The notes: generated from the letters alone by a model not told the origin. Shown: positions 25,008 to 33,989, numbered from the stretch's first letter. The stretch is 35,930 nt of DNA from Streptomyces roseochromogenus subsp. oscitans DS 12.976 (GCF_000497445.1 NZ_CM002285.1:7547479-7583408), one strand, 5' to 3'. Program-made: numbers and translations.

Positions 25008-26159
25008 TCACCAGGAGTTGCCGTCGCAACGCTCTGTGTGAGGGCTCTCCGCCGGGAGGATGAGGTGGACGTCCCCGAACTCGTGCCACAGGTAGAGCCC
25101 CCGCAGAGCCTCGTCGTACGCCCGGCCGACCCCGGCCCGCCCCGCCACCGCCTCCAGCATCAGCAGATGCGAGGCCTCCGGCTCATGCAGCCCGGTCAGC
25201 AGCCCGTCCACCACCCGCACCCCGCGCTCCGGCGTCACGACCAGATCCGTCCACCCCTCGGCCGCCCGCACCACCCCGTCAGGGCCGGCCGCCGACTCCA
25301 CAGCCCGCACGGCCGTCGTACCGACCGCGACGACCCTGCCGCCCGCCCGTTTCCCGCCGCCACCCTTCCAGGGAAGTGCTTCGCGCCTCTTTTGATTCCC
25401 CTGACTCCCCTGATTCCCCTTGACGGCGTTGATCAGCCGCGCGGAGGCCTCCGGCACCGCGAACCGCTCGGGATACGGCGGCTCGTGCGCCTCCGCCGAC
25501 GCCACCCCCGTGTGCAGCGTGACCGGAGCGAACCGCACACCCCGGCTCACCAGCTCCGCCACCAGCCGCGCGGTGAACGGCCGCGCCGCACTCGGCATCT
25601 CCGCACTGCCCGCCCCGTCCGGCGACGGCAGCGCGAACACCGTCTGGTACGCCGAGAGCGGCTGATCCCGCTCCGTATAGGAGTAACGAATGGGCCGCCC
25701 GTACGCGCGCAGCACCCCGAGGGCGTCCCCGGCCGCCCGCGCCCACCACAGCCGCTCCCCGCGCGGGCTCAACGGCTCCTCCAGCACCAGCCGCCCCGCC
25801 CCCGGCAGCACCACCTCCGTACCCGCACGCGTACCCGTACGCGCGCGCGTGGTGCCCCGCCCGTCCGGCTCCCGCAGCTCGACCGCCCACCGGCCGTCGT
25901 CCCCGAGTGTGGAGAAATGCACCACCGCGCGCGCGTGCCCGATCCGCCCGTCCACCGCCGCGGCCAGCGTGGGCGAGGTGTTCACCACCAGCAGGTCCCC
26001 GGCCCGCAGCAGCAGCGGCAGCTCGGGGAACGCGTGATGCGTCACCTCCTCACCGCGCGACACCAGCAGTCGTACGGCGTCCCGGTCCAGCCCCGGACCG
26101 CGCTGCTCGGCGGGCACACGCGCGGACAGTCCCCCGGGCAGGCGCACGACCGTGCTCAT
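25008..26159 (-). CDS. queA: QueA-type S-adenosylmethionine:tRNA ribosyltransferase-isomerase
   Basis: 383 residues. QueA moves ribosyl from SAM onto 7-aminomethyl-deazaguanine in tRNA to form epoxyqueuosine. Family features: LPLLLRAGDLLVVNTSPTLAAAV, RPIRYSYTERDQPLSAYQTVFA, VTLHTGVASAEAHEPPYPERFAVPE, RVVAVGTTAVRAVESA, TDLVVTPERGVRVVDGLLTGLHEPEASHLLMLEA and YLWHEFGDVHLIL. A low-complexity insert of about 25 residues (GNQGSQGNQ, then Lys/Gly-rich) precedes RVVAVGTT and arises from 9-bp tandem repeats. The start overlaps the SDR stop by 4 bases (ATGA). No other queuosine gene is nearby, and the sequence is divergent, so the exact substrate is uncertain. Confidence 0.85.
   Translation of the reverse strand: MSTVVRLPGGLSARVPAEQRGPGLDRDAVRLLVSRGEEVTHHAFPELPLLLRAGDLLVVNTSPTLAAAVDGRIGHARAVVHFSTLGDDGRWAVELREPDGRGTTRARTGTRAGTEVVLPGAGRLVLEEPLSPRGERLWWARAAGDALGVLRAYGRPIRYSYTERDQPLSAYQTVFALPSPDGAGSAEMPSAARPFTARLVAELVSRGVRFAPVTLHTGVASAEAHEPPYPERFAVPEASARLINAVKGNQGSQGNQKRREALPWKGGGGKRAGGRVVAVGTTAVRAVESAAGPDGVVRAAEGWTDLVVTPERGVRVVDGLLTGLHEPEASHLLMLEAVAGRAGVGRAYDEALRGLYLWHEFGDVHLILPAESPHTERCDGNSW
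25394..25420. repeat. Three 9-bp tandem repeats within queA
   Basis: GATTCCCCT, GACTCCCCT, GATTCCCCT in direct succession. They encode GNQ-GSQ-GNQ on the minus strand and keep the reading frame. Confidence 0.85.
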
Positions 26160-26851
26160 CGCTCCTCCAGCAGCGCCGGCGCCGCATACCGCCCGCTGGC
26201 CGGCCGCTCGTCCAGCAGCCGCAGGAACGCCGGTACGACCGTGGCCGGCGCCGGACGCGGATCGTCGTCGTCGGGTACGGCCGCCGCGTACAGGTCGGTC
26301 GCCATGTCCCCGGGATCCACCGCCCACACCCGCAGGCCGGGCTCCTCCACGGCCAGCACCGCCGCGAGCTGATCCAGGGCCGCCTTCGAGGCGCCGTAGC
26401 CGCCCCATGTCCCATACGCCTCGGCCGCCGCGTCCGAGCTGACCGCGACCACCGTGCCGGCCGGCGACTCGCGCAGCAGTGGCAGCGCCTCCCGGACCAG
26501 GCCCAGCGCGGCCACCACGTTCACCTCCAGCGCCCGCCGCAGCCCCTCCAGCGGCAGCTCGGCCAGCCGGACCAGCGGTTCGGCACCCAGCGCGCTCGCG
26601 TTGCTCACCAGCAGATCGACACCGCCCAGCCGGCGCGCGGCCGCCACCAGCGCGGCCCGGTGCCCGGCATCCGTCACATCTCCGGCCAGCGCCTCCACGC
26701 GCGTGCCGGGCCCGGCGACGCGCTCCGCGGCCTCCTTGAGGGCCGCGGCACCCCGGGCGTCCAGCACCAGATCCCAGCCCCGCGCGGCCAGCGCCTCGGC
26801 GAGCGCCCGCCCCAGGCCCTTCGAGGCCCCCGTGATGATCGCTACCGGCAT
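26156..26851 (-). CDS. Short-chain dehydrogenase/reductase
   Basis: 231 residues. Classical SDR: TGASKGLG (8-15) cofactor loop, GDVTDAG, SNAS in place of the usual NAG(A), VSSDAAAE with the catalytic Ser, YGASK with Tyr and Lys, and DPGDMATDLY after strand 6. The ATG at 26851 has GAGGGGACGG about 10 bases upstream. It is the first gene of a two-gene unit with queA. An SDR coupled to queA recurs in Streptomyces, but the substrate is unknown. From its residues it may prefer NADP(H), though this is weak. Confidence 0.88.
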   Translation of the reverse strand: MPVAIITGASKGLGRALAEALAARGWDLVLDARGAAALKEAAERVAGPGTRVEALAGDVTDAGHRAALVAAARRLGGVDLLVSNASALGAEPLVRLAELPLEGLRRALEVNVVAALGLVREALPLLRESPAGTVVAVSSDAAAEAYGTWGGYGASKAALDQLAAVLAVEEPGLRVWAVDPGDMATDLYAAAVPDDDDPRPAPATVVPAFLRLLDERPASGRYAAPALLEER

Positions 26852-27080
26852 GACTACCGTCCCCTCGTCGCCCACCGCCCACCGTCGGGCGGTGACCACA
26901 ACGTAGGAACGGCACCGCCGCGGCCGCCTCGGACGCGGGCCGCAAAACAGAGGGGCCCTTCGGCGTACACCGCAGGCCCGGGGCCCGGGGACCTAGCCCG
27001 GCGGTCCTAGGGCCAGCGGACCGGGCCCGGCCGTCACAGGTCCGATCCCCGTTGTCACACCCCGCCGGTACCGTGAGGTC

Positions 27081-28226
27081 ATGAGTCAAGGCCCCCGGTC
27101 CGGCCTCGCCGCGGTCAGTTCCGCGCTGCTGGCCATGAGCAGGCATCTGGAGGTGCGCGACGTCCTCAAGACGATCGTCGCCTCCGCCCGCGAGCTGCTC
27201 GACGCGCAGTACGCCGCCCTCGGCGTCCCCGACGACCACGGCGGCTTCGCCCAGTTCGTCGTCGACGGCGTCAGCGACGCCCAGTGGAAGGCCATCGGCC
27301 CGCTGCCCCGGCAGCACGGCATCCTCGCCTCGATGCTGCACGAGGCCCGTCCCGAGCGCCTCGCCGACGTGCGCAAGGATCCCCGCTTCGAAGGCTGGCC
27401 GGCCGCGCACCCGGACCTGGCCGACTTCCTCGGCCTGCCCATCCGCGACGGCGACGAGGTCATCGGTGCGTTGTTCCTGGCGAACAAGAACTGCCCCAAG
27501 CCGGACGGGAGTTGCGGCTTCACCGAGGAGGACGAGGCACTGCTTGCCATCCTCGCCCAGCACGCCGCCATCGCCCTCACCAACGCCCGGCTCTACGAAC
27601 GCAGCCGCGAACTCACCATCACCGAGGAGCGCTCCCGCCTCGCCCATGAACTGCACGACGCGGTAAGCCAGAAGCTCTTCTCGCTGCGCCTGACCGCCCA
27701 GGCCGCGGCGGCCCTCGTCGACCGCGACCCCGCCCGTGCCAAGGGCGAACTGCACCAGATCGCCGCGCTCGCCGCCGAGGCGGTGGACGAACTGCGCGCC
27801 GCCGTCGTGGAGTTGCGCCCCGCCGCCCTGGACGAGGACGGCCTGATCGCCACCCTGCGCACCCAGATCCAGGTGCTCGACCGCGCCCACACCGCACGCG
27901 TGACCTTCGCCGGCAACGGCTTCCGCGCCCTGCCCGCCGCCCAGGAGGAAGCCCTGCTCAGGGTCGCCCAGGAGGCGCTGCACAACGCGCTGCGCCACTC
28001 CGGCGCCGCACACGTCGACGTGAGCGTGGGCCGGCGCGGCAGCGGAGCCGTGCTGCGCGTCACCGACGACGGAGGCGGCTTCGACCCGACGGCGGTCCGC
28101 CGCGCCGGCCGGCATCTGGGCCTGGTCTCGATGAGGGACCGCGCCAGCGGCGTCGGCGGCACGCTGACCGTGGAATCGGCGCCCGGCAAGGGCACCACGA
28201 TCGAGATGGAGGTCCCCGGTGGCTGA
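27081..28226 (+). CDS. GAF-domain sensor histidine kinase (NarL/DesK type)
   Basis: 381 residues, no membrane helices, so a cytoplasmic sensor. A GAF domain (about 25-170; SARELLDAQYAALGV, GLPIRDGDEVIGALFLANK, FTEEDEALLAILAQHAAIAL) is followed by HisKA_3 with the phospho-acceptor His192 in RLAHELHDAVSQ, and a HATPase domain (about 285-380) with RVAQEALHNALRHS and DDGGGFDP. It phosphorylates the regulator encoded just downstream, which overlaps it by 8 bases. The GAF ligand is unknown; such GAF domains bind haem, nucleotides or small molecules, and no Cys/His ligand set is decisive here. Confidence 0.93.
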   Translation: MSQGPRSGLAAVSSALLAMSRHLEVRDVLKTIVASARELLDAQYAALGVPDDHGGFAQFVVDGVSDAQWKAIGPLPRQHGILASMLHEARPERLADVRKDPRFEGWPAAHPDLADFLGLPIRDGDEVIGALFLANKNCPKPDGSCGFTEEDEALLAILAQHAAIALTNARLYERSRELTITEERSRLAHELHDAVSQKLFSLRLTAQAAAALVDRDPARAKGELHQIAALAAEAVDELRAAVVELRPAALDEDGLIATLRTQIQVLDRAHTARVTFAGNGFRALPAAQEEALLRVAQEALHNALRHSGAAHVDVSVGRRGSGAVLRVTDDGGGFDPTAVRRAGRHLGLVSMRDRASGVGGTLTVESAPGKGTTIEMEVPGG

Positions 28227-28860
28227 CGCGATCAGGGTGCTGCTCGTCGACGACCACCAGGTCGTCCGCCGGGGCCTGCGCACCTTCCTGGAAGTCCAGG
28301 ACGACATAGAGGTCGTCGGCGAGGCCGCCGACGGCGCCGAGGGCGTCGCCCGCGCCGAGGAACTGCGACCGGACGTCGTGCTGATGGACGTCAAGATGCC
28401 GGGTACGGACGGCATCGACGCCCTGCGTCGGCTGCGCGAACTCGACAACCCCGCGCGCGTGCTGATCGTCACCAGCTTCACCGAGCAGCGCACGGTCGTA
28501 CCGGCTCTGCGCGCGGGCGCCGCCGGATACGTCTACAAGGACGTGGACCCCGACGCCCTTGCCGGCGCCATCCGCTCCGTGCACGCCGGACACATCCTGC
28601 TCCAGCCGGAGGTCGCCGGCGCCCTGCTCTCCCAGGAAGAGGCCAACTCCCCCCAGAGCAGGGGTGGTTCACTCACCGAGCGGGAGCGCGAGGTGCTCGG
28701 CCTGATCGCGGACGGCCGCTCCAACCGCGAGATCGCCCGCGCCCTCGTGCTGTCCGAGAAGACCGTCAAGACGCATGTCTCCAACATCCTGATGAAGCTC
28801 GACCTCGCCGACCGGACGCAGGCCGCGCTGTGGGCCGTTCGCCATGGCGTGACCGGCTGA
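28219..28860 (+). CDS. NarL/FixJ-family response regulator
   Basis: 213 residues. The receiver domain (about 5-120) has acidic residues Asp11 and Asp12, phospho-acceptor Asp57 in VVLMDVKMPG, Thr/Ser in IVTS and Lys in YVYKD. The LuxR-type helix-turn-helix (about 148-210; LTEREREVLGLIADGRSNREIA, SEKTVKTHVSNILMKL) follows. The GTG at 28219 lies inside the kinase gene, with GGAGG just upstream. It is the partner of the kinase. The target genes are not known; chpE lies directly downstream on the same strand, 171 bases away. Confidence 0.95.
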   Translation: MADAIRVLLVDDHQVVRRGLRTFLEVQDDIEVVGEAADGAEGVARAEELRPDVVLMDVKMPGTDGIDALRRLRELDNPARVLIVTSFTEQRTVVPALRAGAAGYVYKDVDPDALAGAIRSVHAGHILLQPEVAGALLSQEEANSPQSRGGSLTEREREVLGLIADGRSNREIARALVLSEKTVKTHVSNILMKLDLADRTQAALWAVRHGVTG

Positions 28861-28988
28861 TACGTCCTCACCAAGGCATCACCGGGGGCAACCGGAAGGG
28901 TCAGGCTATGGACTGAGATTCATACCGTCGTGGGAATGTCCCCCGGACGGCGCAACCGCCGCCGCTCTCCGCCGTTCTCCAGTGCGTG

Positions 28989-29007
28989 CCGCGGCGAACC
29001 GCCGCGG
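28989..29007 (+). promoter_or_regulatory. Perfect hairpin in the chpE leader
   Basis: CCGCGGCG (28989-28996), AAC, CGCCGCGG (29000-29007), a perfect 8-bp stem with a 3-base loop. It lies about 10 bases before the AGGAGGGG ribosome binding site of chpE. It may protect the mRNA, end transcripts from the response regulator, or modulate translation. Confidence 0.55.
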
Positions 29008-29031
29008 TGAACGTCTAGGAGGGGTTGGAAA

Positions 29032-29277
29032 GTGAAGAACCTGAAGAAGGTCGCGGCCGTGACGATGGTGGCCGGCGGCCTGGTGGCCGCCGGAGCGGGG
29101 ATGGCCTCCGCCACGGAGGGCGCCCACGCCTGCGGTGTCGCCCAGGGCTCCCCGGGCGTCGTCTCGGGCAACGTCATCCAGACCCCGGTGCACATCCCGG
29201 TGAACGCGGTCGGCAACACCGTGAGCGTGGTCGGCCTGCTCAACCCGGCCTCCGGCAACATCGGCGTCAACCACTGA
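29032..29277 (+). CDS. chpE: Short chaplin, ChpE type
   Basis: 81 residues from a GTG with AGGAGGGG about 7 bases upstream. A signal peptide (MKNLKKVAAVTMVAGGLVAAGAGMASA) is followed by a single chaplin domain (about 37-81): GSPGVVSGNVIQTPVHIPVNAVGNTVSVVGLLNP and GNIGVNH. Chaplins are amphipathic, amyloid-forming surface proteins that let aerial hyphae break surface tension. The two Cys that most short chaplins share inside the domain are absent, as in ChpE, but a lone Cys34 lies just before the domain. A terminator (29297-29327) follows. ChpE is, from memory, the chaplin at the equivalent S. coelicolor position (SCO1800). Confidence 0.93.
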   Translation: MKNLKKVAAVTMVAGGLVAAGAGMASATEGAHACGVAQGSPGVVSGNVIQTPVHIPVNAVGNTVSVVGLLNPASGNIGVNH

Positions 29278-29296
29278 CGTCCCGCCACCAACGACC

Positions 29297-29327
29297 ACAG
29301 GCCTCCCGGGCACACCGGGAGGCCTGT
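29297..29327. terminator. Terminator between chpE and the convergent gene
   Basis: ACAGGCCTCCCGG (29297-29309) pairs perfectly over 13 bp with CCGGGAGGCCTGT (29315-29327) around loop GCACA. Confidence 0.9.
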
Positions 29328-29348
29328 CGGCTTGCTCCGGGCCGGCCT

Positions 29349-30137
29349 TCAGCCCGCCCCCCGCTCCCGCTCCTCCACCATGGAGTTGTACGCCGCCACC
29401 TGAGCCCGACGGGCCGTCCGCTCCACCGGCCGCAGCGCCTCGGACCGAGCGGCCATCTCAGCGGACGTGACCGCCGCCCCGTGCCCGTTGTCGTACGCCA
29501 GTGAAATCAGCAGCGCGACCCGCTGCGCCAGCTCCAACACCCGCACCGCACGCGGTGGATAACCGGGCGCCAGCACCTCCTGGCCGCGCTCGGCCCGCGC
29601 ACGGTACGCGTCGATCGCCGCCTCCGCCACCGGACCCGACCCGGCGACATCCAGCTTCGCCAGCAACTGGGTCGCCTCGCGCAGCGCCTCCGCCAGCTCC
29701 CGCTCGGCCTCGCCCAGCGAGGGCACGTCGGCGGGCGGCGCCTCCCGCACCGGCAGTACATGCCAGACCACCTCGGCATGCACATCACCGGCTGGCCCGG
29801 CCTCGTACACCTCAGGCACCAGACCGAACGCGGCCCCGAAGCAGACCACCGCCTCCTCGGCGTCCAGGGCCCGCGCATTGAACTCCGGCGGCCCGCTCAG
29901 GCCCAGCGGATGCCCCGGCGCGGGCAGCGCCACCCGCAGGCCGGTCACCCCCAGTGTGCGCAGCCGCCCCAGCGCGAGCGTGAGCCCGACCGGCGCGGAC
30001 TCCCCGGGCAGCCCCTCCACCCGGTGCACCGTGTCCTCGCCCACAATGGCGAGCATGGCGTCATCCGGCGAGACAAGTCCGGCCAAAAGGGCATTTCCCC
30101 AAGCGGCAAGGCGTCCTGAACGCGGTTCCGAGAGCAT
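29349..30137 (-). CDS. Conserved protein of unknown function
   Basis: 262 residues, no signal or membrane helix. The N-terminal half is a mixed alpha/beta region (LAAWGNALLAGLVSPDDAMLAIVG, RVALPAPGHPLGLSGPPEFNARALDAEEAVVCFG). The C-terminal half is mainly helical (LGEAERELAEALREATQLLAKLDVAG, RVLELAQRVALLISLAYDNGHGAAV). I recognise similar proteins only as Streptomyces 'hypothetical' proteins. The ATG at 30137 has GGGTGGGGG upstream. It is divergent from the ABC ATPase gene, with a 151-base gap that should hold both promoters. Confidence 0.8.
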   Translation of the reverse strand: MLSEPRSGRLAAWGNALLAGLVSPDDAMLAIVGEDTVHRVEGLPGESAPVGLTLALGRLRTLGVTGLRVALPAPGHPLGLSGPPEFNARALDAEEAVVCFGAAFGLVPEVYEAGPAGDVHAEVVWHVLPVREAPPADVPSLGEAERELAEALREATQLLAKLDVAGSGPVAEAAIDAYRARAERGQEVLAPGYPPRAVRVLELAQRVALLISLAYDNGHGAAVTSAEMAARSEALRPVERTARRAQVAAYNSMVEERERGAG

Positions 30138-30288
30138 GCCCCCACCCTAAGGACCGGACCGAAGGAATGGACCGGCGCACTCGTGGCGTAGATTTCATAA
30201 GGGGCTGCGCCCACCGGCGCGGCGGACCGAGCCCACTGGCGAATGCGACAGCCGACACCGGCACACTGCAAGGGGAGACAACGCGCTC

Positions 30289-31080
<792 letters not shown>

Positions 31081-31140
31081 CCCCTCGGCGCTTCGCTTCG
31101 CGCCCTGTCCGCCGTCCGACCACGGCCCTACCATGACCAT

Positions 31141-31572
31141 GTGGACGACATCGACGCATGGGTGTGGTGGCTTGTCGGCGCGGCGGCGCTCGGAATCCCG
31201 CTCGTGGTCACCGCGATGCCCGAGTTCGGCATGTTCGCTGTGGGAGCCGTCGCGGCCGCCGTCGTGGCCGGACTCGGCTTCGACGCCGTGATCCAGGTCC
31301 TCACGTTCGTCGTCGTCTCCGTCGCCCTCATCGCCGTCGTCCGCCCCATCGCGGCCCGGCACAGCAGACAACGCCCCCAACTCGCCACCGGTGTCGACGC
31401 CTTGAAGGGCAAGCAGGCAGTCGTCCTGGAACGCGTCGACGGCTCCGGCGGCCGCATCAAGCTCGCCGGAGAGATCTGGTCGGCCCGCTCCCTCGACACC
31501 GGACGCGTCTACGAGGTGGGCCAGGAAGTGGACGTCGTGGACATCGAAGGGGCCACCGCCGTCGTCATCTGA
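31141..31572 (+). CDS. NfeD family membrane protein
   Basis: 143 residues. Two to three membrane helices at the N-terminus (about 5-68) and a C-terminal OB-fold domain (about 80-143; LKGKQAVVLERVDGSGGRIKLAGEIWSARS, VGQEVDVVDIEGATAVV), the short (NfeD1b) layout without the protease part. NfeD proteins work with SPFH/stomatin proteins, and the SPFH gene follows after 111 bases. The GTG at 31141 is the first start in frame; no clear Shine-Dalgarno sequence is seen, and the ATG at 31139 is out of frame. Confidence 0.9.
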   Translation: MDDIDAWVWWLVGAAALGIPLVVTAMPEFGMFAVGAVAAAVVAGLGFDAVIQVLTFVVVSVALIAVVRPIAARHSRQRPQLATGVDALKGKQAVVLERVDGSGGRIKLAGEIWSARSLDTGRVYEVGQEVDVVDIEGATAVVI

Positions 31573-31683
31573 GGCATCCGGCCCACGAGTTGGGTGAAGG
31601 TCTGTCAGACTCGACCAGCAAGATCTTCTGCAAGCATGTGATCTGCCGAAGGCGCCGAGGCGGAGAGGGGTGCGGGGAGCACG

Positions 31684-32643
31684 ATGGAACCGGTCATCAT
31701 CGTCCTGATCATTCTGGTGGTGTTGGTCTTCATCGCCCTGATCAAGACCATCCAGGTCATCCCACAGGCCAGCGCCGCCATCGTCGAGCGCTTCGGCCGC
31801 TACACACGCACCCTGAACGCGGGCCTCAACATCGTGGTCCCGTTCATCGACACCATCCGCAACCGCATCGACCTGCGCGAACAGGTCGTACCGTTCCCGC
31901 CGCAGCCGGTGATCACCCAGGACAACTTGGTCGTCAACATCGACACGGTCATCTACTACCAGGTGACGGACGCCCGTGCGGCCACCTACGAAGTCGCCAG
32001 CTACATCCAGGCGATCGAGCAGCTGACGGTCACCACGCTGCGCAACATCATCGGCGGTATGGACCTCGAACGCACCCTGACCTCCCGCGAGGAGATCAAC
32101 GCCGCCCTGCGTGGCGTCCTCGACGAGGCGACGGGCAAATGGGGCATCCGCGTCAACCGCGTCGAGCTGAAGGCCATCGAGCCCCCGACCTCCATCCAGG
32201 ACTCGATGGAGAAGCAGATGCGCGCCGACCGTGACAAGCGCGCCGCGATCCTCACCGCCGAAGGTACGCGCCAGGCCGCCATCCTCACCGCCGAAGGTGA
32301 GAAGCAGTCCCAGATCCTGCGCGCCGAGGGTGAGGCCAAGGCAGCGGCACTCCGCGCGGAAGGTGAGGCCCAGGCGGTCCGTACGGTCTTCGAGGCCATC
32401 CACGCCGGCGACCCGGACCAGAAGCTCCTGAGCTACCAGTACCTTCAGATGCTCCCGAAGATCGCCGAGGGCGACGCCAACAAGCTCTGGATCGTCCCCA
32501 GCGAAATCGGCGACGCCCTCAAGGGCCTCTCCGGCGCCATGGGCAACTTCGGTTCCCTGGGCGGCGGTTCGGGCAACAACGGCAAATCCGTCCCACCCCA
32601 GAACAACGGCCCGGACCGCTGGGAGAAGCCGAACATCGACTGA
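31684..32643 (+). CDS. SPFH/stomatin-like protein (QmcA type)
   Basis: 319 residues. One N-terminal membrane helix (about 3-22), then the SPFH domain (about 22-200; IPQASAAIVERFGRYTRTLNAGLNIVVPFID, EQVVPFPPQPVITQDNLVV). A coiled-coil region (about 180-240) has near-repeats of RAAILTAEG, QAAILTAEG, QSQILRAEG and KAAALRAEG. A Gly/Asn-rich tail ends the protein. Such proteins form membrane-bound oligomeric scaffolds that organise microdomains and chaperone membrane proteins. GGGGAG precedes the ATG. It pairs functionally with NfeD. Confidence 0.94.
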   Translation: MEPVIIVLIILVVLVFIALIKTIQVIPQASAAIVERFGRYTRTLNAGLNIVVPFIDTIRNRIDLREQVVPFPPQPVITQDNLVVNIDTVIYYQVTDARAATYEVASYIQAIEQLTVTTLRNIIGGMDLERTLTSREEINAALRGVLDEATGKWGIRVNRVELKAIEPPTSIQDSMEKQMRADRDKRAAILTAEGTRQAAILTAEGEKQSQILRAEGEAKAAALRAEGEAQAVRTVFEAIHAGDPDQKLLSYQYLQMLPKIAEGDANKLWIVPSEIGDALKGLSGAMGNFGSLGGGSGNNGKSVPPQNNGPDRWEKPNID

Positions 32644-32725
32644 GGGTTGTCACCTGACGCCGGATTCCTGCAGCGCCCCGTAAGGGGCGCGGGGAACTGC
32701 GCGAGAAACCACTGACAACCCGCAG
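32644..32725. repeat. Interspersed intergenic hairpin repeat, copy 3, within a compound terminator
   Basis: The repeat proper (AAGGGGCGCGGGGAACTGCG at 32682, ending CCCGCAG at 32725) has the core stem GCGCGG-GGAA-CTGCGC, one pair G-U instead of G-C in copy 1. It is embedded in further structure: GGGTTGTCA (32644-32652) pairs perfectly with TGACAACCC (32713-32721), and GCGCCCC-GTAA-GGGGCGC (32673-32690) is a perfect 7-bp hairpin. It lies between the convergent SPFH and HNH genes. Confidence 0.75.
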
Positions 32726-32757
32726 TCGACGTACGCACACGCCCCTACCGCGACTGG

Positions 32758-33264
32758 TCAGGCAGCATCCCGAGCCAACCAGTCAGGCAGAGCCTCGAAC
32801 TCCTCGGCCCCCAGCGTGAGCAACATCGCATCCGCCGGCGTCGGCTCGAACGGCTGCCGGAGCAGTTCCATCCCGGCCTGCTGCGGAGTCCGGGCGGCCT
32901 TCCGGTGATTGTCCTCCGCACACGCGGCGACCGTATTCAGCCACGTGTCCTGCCCACCCTGGGCCCGCGGCACCACATGGTCCACGGTCGTGGCCCGGCG
33001 CCCGCAGTACGCGCACCGGTGCCGGTCCCGGACCAGCACACCCCGCCTCGACCACGGAGCTTGTCTTCGGAACGGCACCCGTACGTATCTGCACAGCCTG
33101 ATCACCCGAGGCGCGGGTATGTCCACATCGGCACCGCGCATACGCAGCTCGGGATGGGCCTGCTCGACGACGGCCTTGTCCTGGAGCACCAGAACCACGG
33201 CTCGATTCAACGTCACCGTCGACAGCGGCTCGAAGCTCGCGTTCAGAACCAGCGTGTCCCGCAT
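32758..33264 (-). CDS. HNH endonuclease family protein
   Basis: 168 residues. An N-terminal region typical of actinobacterial HNH proteins (MRDTLVLNASFEPLSTVTLNRAVVLVL) precedes the HNH core at about 80-125: Cys84-x2-Cys87 (CAYCGRR), Asp95-His96 (TVDHVVPRAQGG), Asn110 and CAEDNHRKAAR. The usual fourth zinc Cys is not present (CAED in place of CxxC), so zinc binding may be partial or use Asp/His. GGGAGGTGG lies 5 bases before the ATG. The substrate and function are unknown; it stands alone with no restriction-methylase partner. Confidence 0.9.
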   Translation of the reverse strand: MRDTLVLNASFEPLSTVTLNRAVVLVLQDKAVVEQAHPELRMRGADVDIPAPRVIRLCRYVRVPFRRQAPWSRRGVLVRDRHRCAYCGRRATTVDHVVPRAQGGQDTWLNTVAACAEDNHRKAARTPQQAGMELLRQPFEPTPADAMLLTLGAEEFEALPDWLARDAA

Positions 33265-33349
33265 CCAGCCCACCTCCCGTGCGCACCTGCCCACCCCCCG
33301 GCGGGCTTGGATCAACTCTGGATGGGCGCGCCGAGATGGACAACGCAAT

Positions 33350-33393
33350 AAAAAATGCCCGCCTCCGATCACTTCCAAGACCGGAGGCGGGCA
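33350..33393 (-). terminator. Intrinsic terminator of the PEBP gene
   Basis: On the minus strand, TGCCCGCCTCCG pairs perfectly over 12 bp with CGGAGGCGGGCA (33393-33356, 14-base loop) and is followed by a run of six T. It lies 57 bases after the PEBP stop and before the HNH gene. Confidence 0.93.
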
Positions 33394-33449
33394 AACGTTC
33401 AATGAACGCTCGGCTGAATCCGCACCATGGGGTCAGCCCTGCTATGCGG

Positions 33450-33989
33450 TCAGCCGCGCACGGGATTCTCGTACTCACCGATGAGCTGGGCCCGCGCGAT
33501 CGCGTGGAACCGCAGATTGAAGCCGACGACCGCGGGCGAGACATCGGCATCCGGACCGAGCTTCTCCTGGTCCACCGCGTACACCGTGAAAACGTACCGG
33601 TGCGGCCCGTCCCCGGGCGGCGGCGCGGCACCACCGAAGTCCTTCGAGCCATAGTCGTTGCGCACATGCACCGCGCCCTCGGGCAGGCCCTCGAACTTGC
33701 CGCTGCCCGCCCCCGCAGGCAGCTCCGTCACGGAGGCCGGGATGTCGAACAGGACCCAGTGCCAGAACCCGCTGCCGGTCGGCGCGTCGGGGTCGTAGCA
33801 GGTCACGGCGAAGCTCTTGGTCTGCGGCGGGAAGCCCTCCCAGCGCAGCTGCGGAGAGGTGTTTCCCTCCGCGTAGACCTGGGCGCTCTTGAGCGTCGCG
33901 CCCTCCTCGACGTCCGCGCTCGTCACCGTGAACGACGGCACGGGCGGATGGAAGTCATGGGGGAGCGGCCGCCGCTTGAGCTCGGTCAC
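33450..33989 (-). CDS. PEBP/YbhB family protein (Raf kinase inhibitor-like)
   Basis: 179 residues. The phosphatidylethanolamine-binding fold is marked by NTSPQLRWEGFPPQTKSFAVTCYDPDAPTGSGFWHWVLFDIP (its conserved DPDAP and H-W motifs), NDYGSKDFGGAAPPPGDGPHRY and the C-terminal LRFHAIARAQLIGEY. Bacterial YbhB/YbcL proteins bind small anionic ligands; the role in Streptomyces is not known. The GTG at 33989 has AGGAGGT 6 bases upstream. It is separated from spo0M by 45 bases and from HNH by a strong terminator. Confidence 0.94.
   Translation of the reverse strand: MTELKRRPLPHDFHPPVPSFTVTSADVEEGATLKSAQVYAEGNTSPQLRWEGFPPQTKSFAVTCYDPDAPTGSGFWHWVLFDIPASVTELPAGAGSGKFEGLPEGAVHVRNDYGSKDFGGAAPPPGDGPHRYVFTVYAVDQEKLGPDADVSPAVVGFNLRFHAIARAQLIGEYENPVRG

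Noticed and set aside
25008..28493. A 1161-codon open frame on the minus strand
   Set aside because: Only its last third is queA. The rest is antisense to the SDR, kinase and regulator genes and has the Arg/Gly-rich composition of a high-GC shadow frame.
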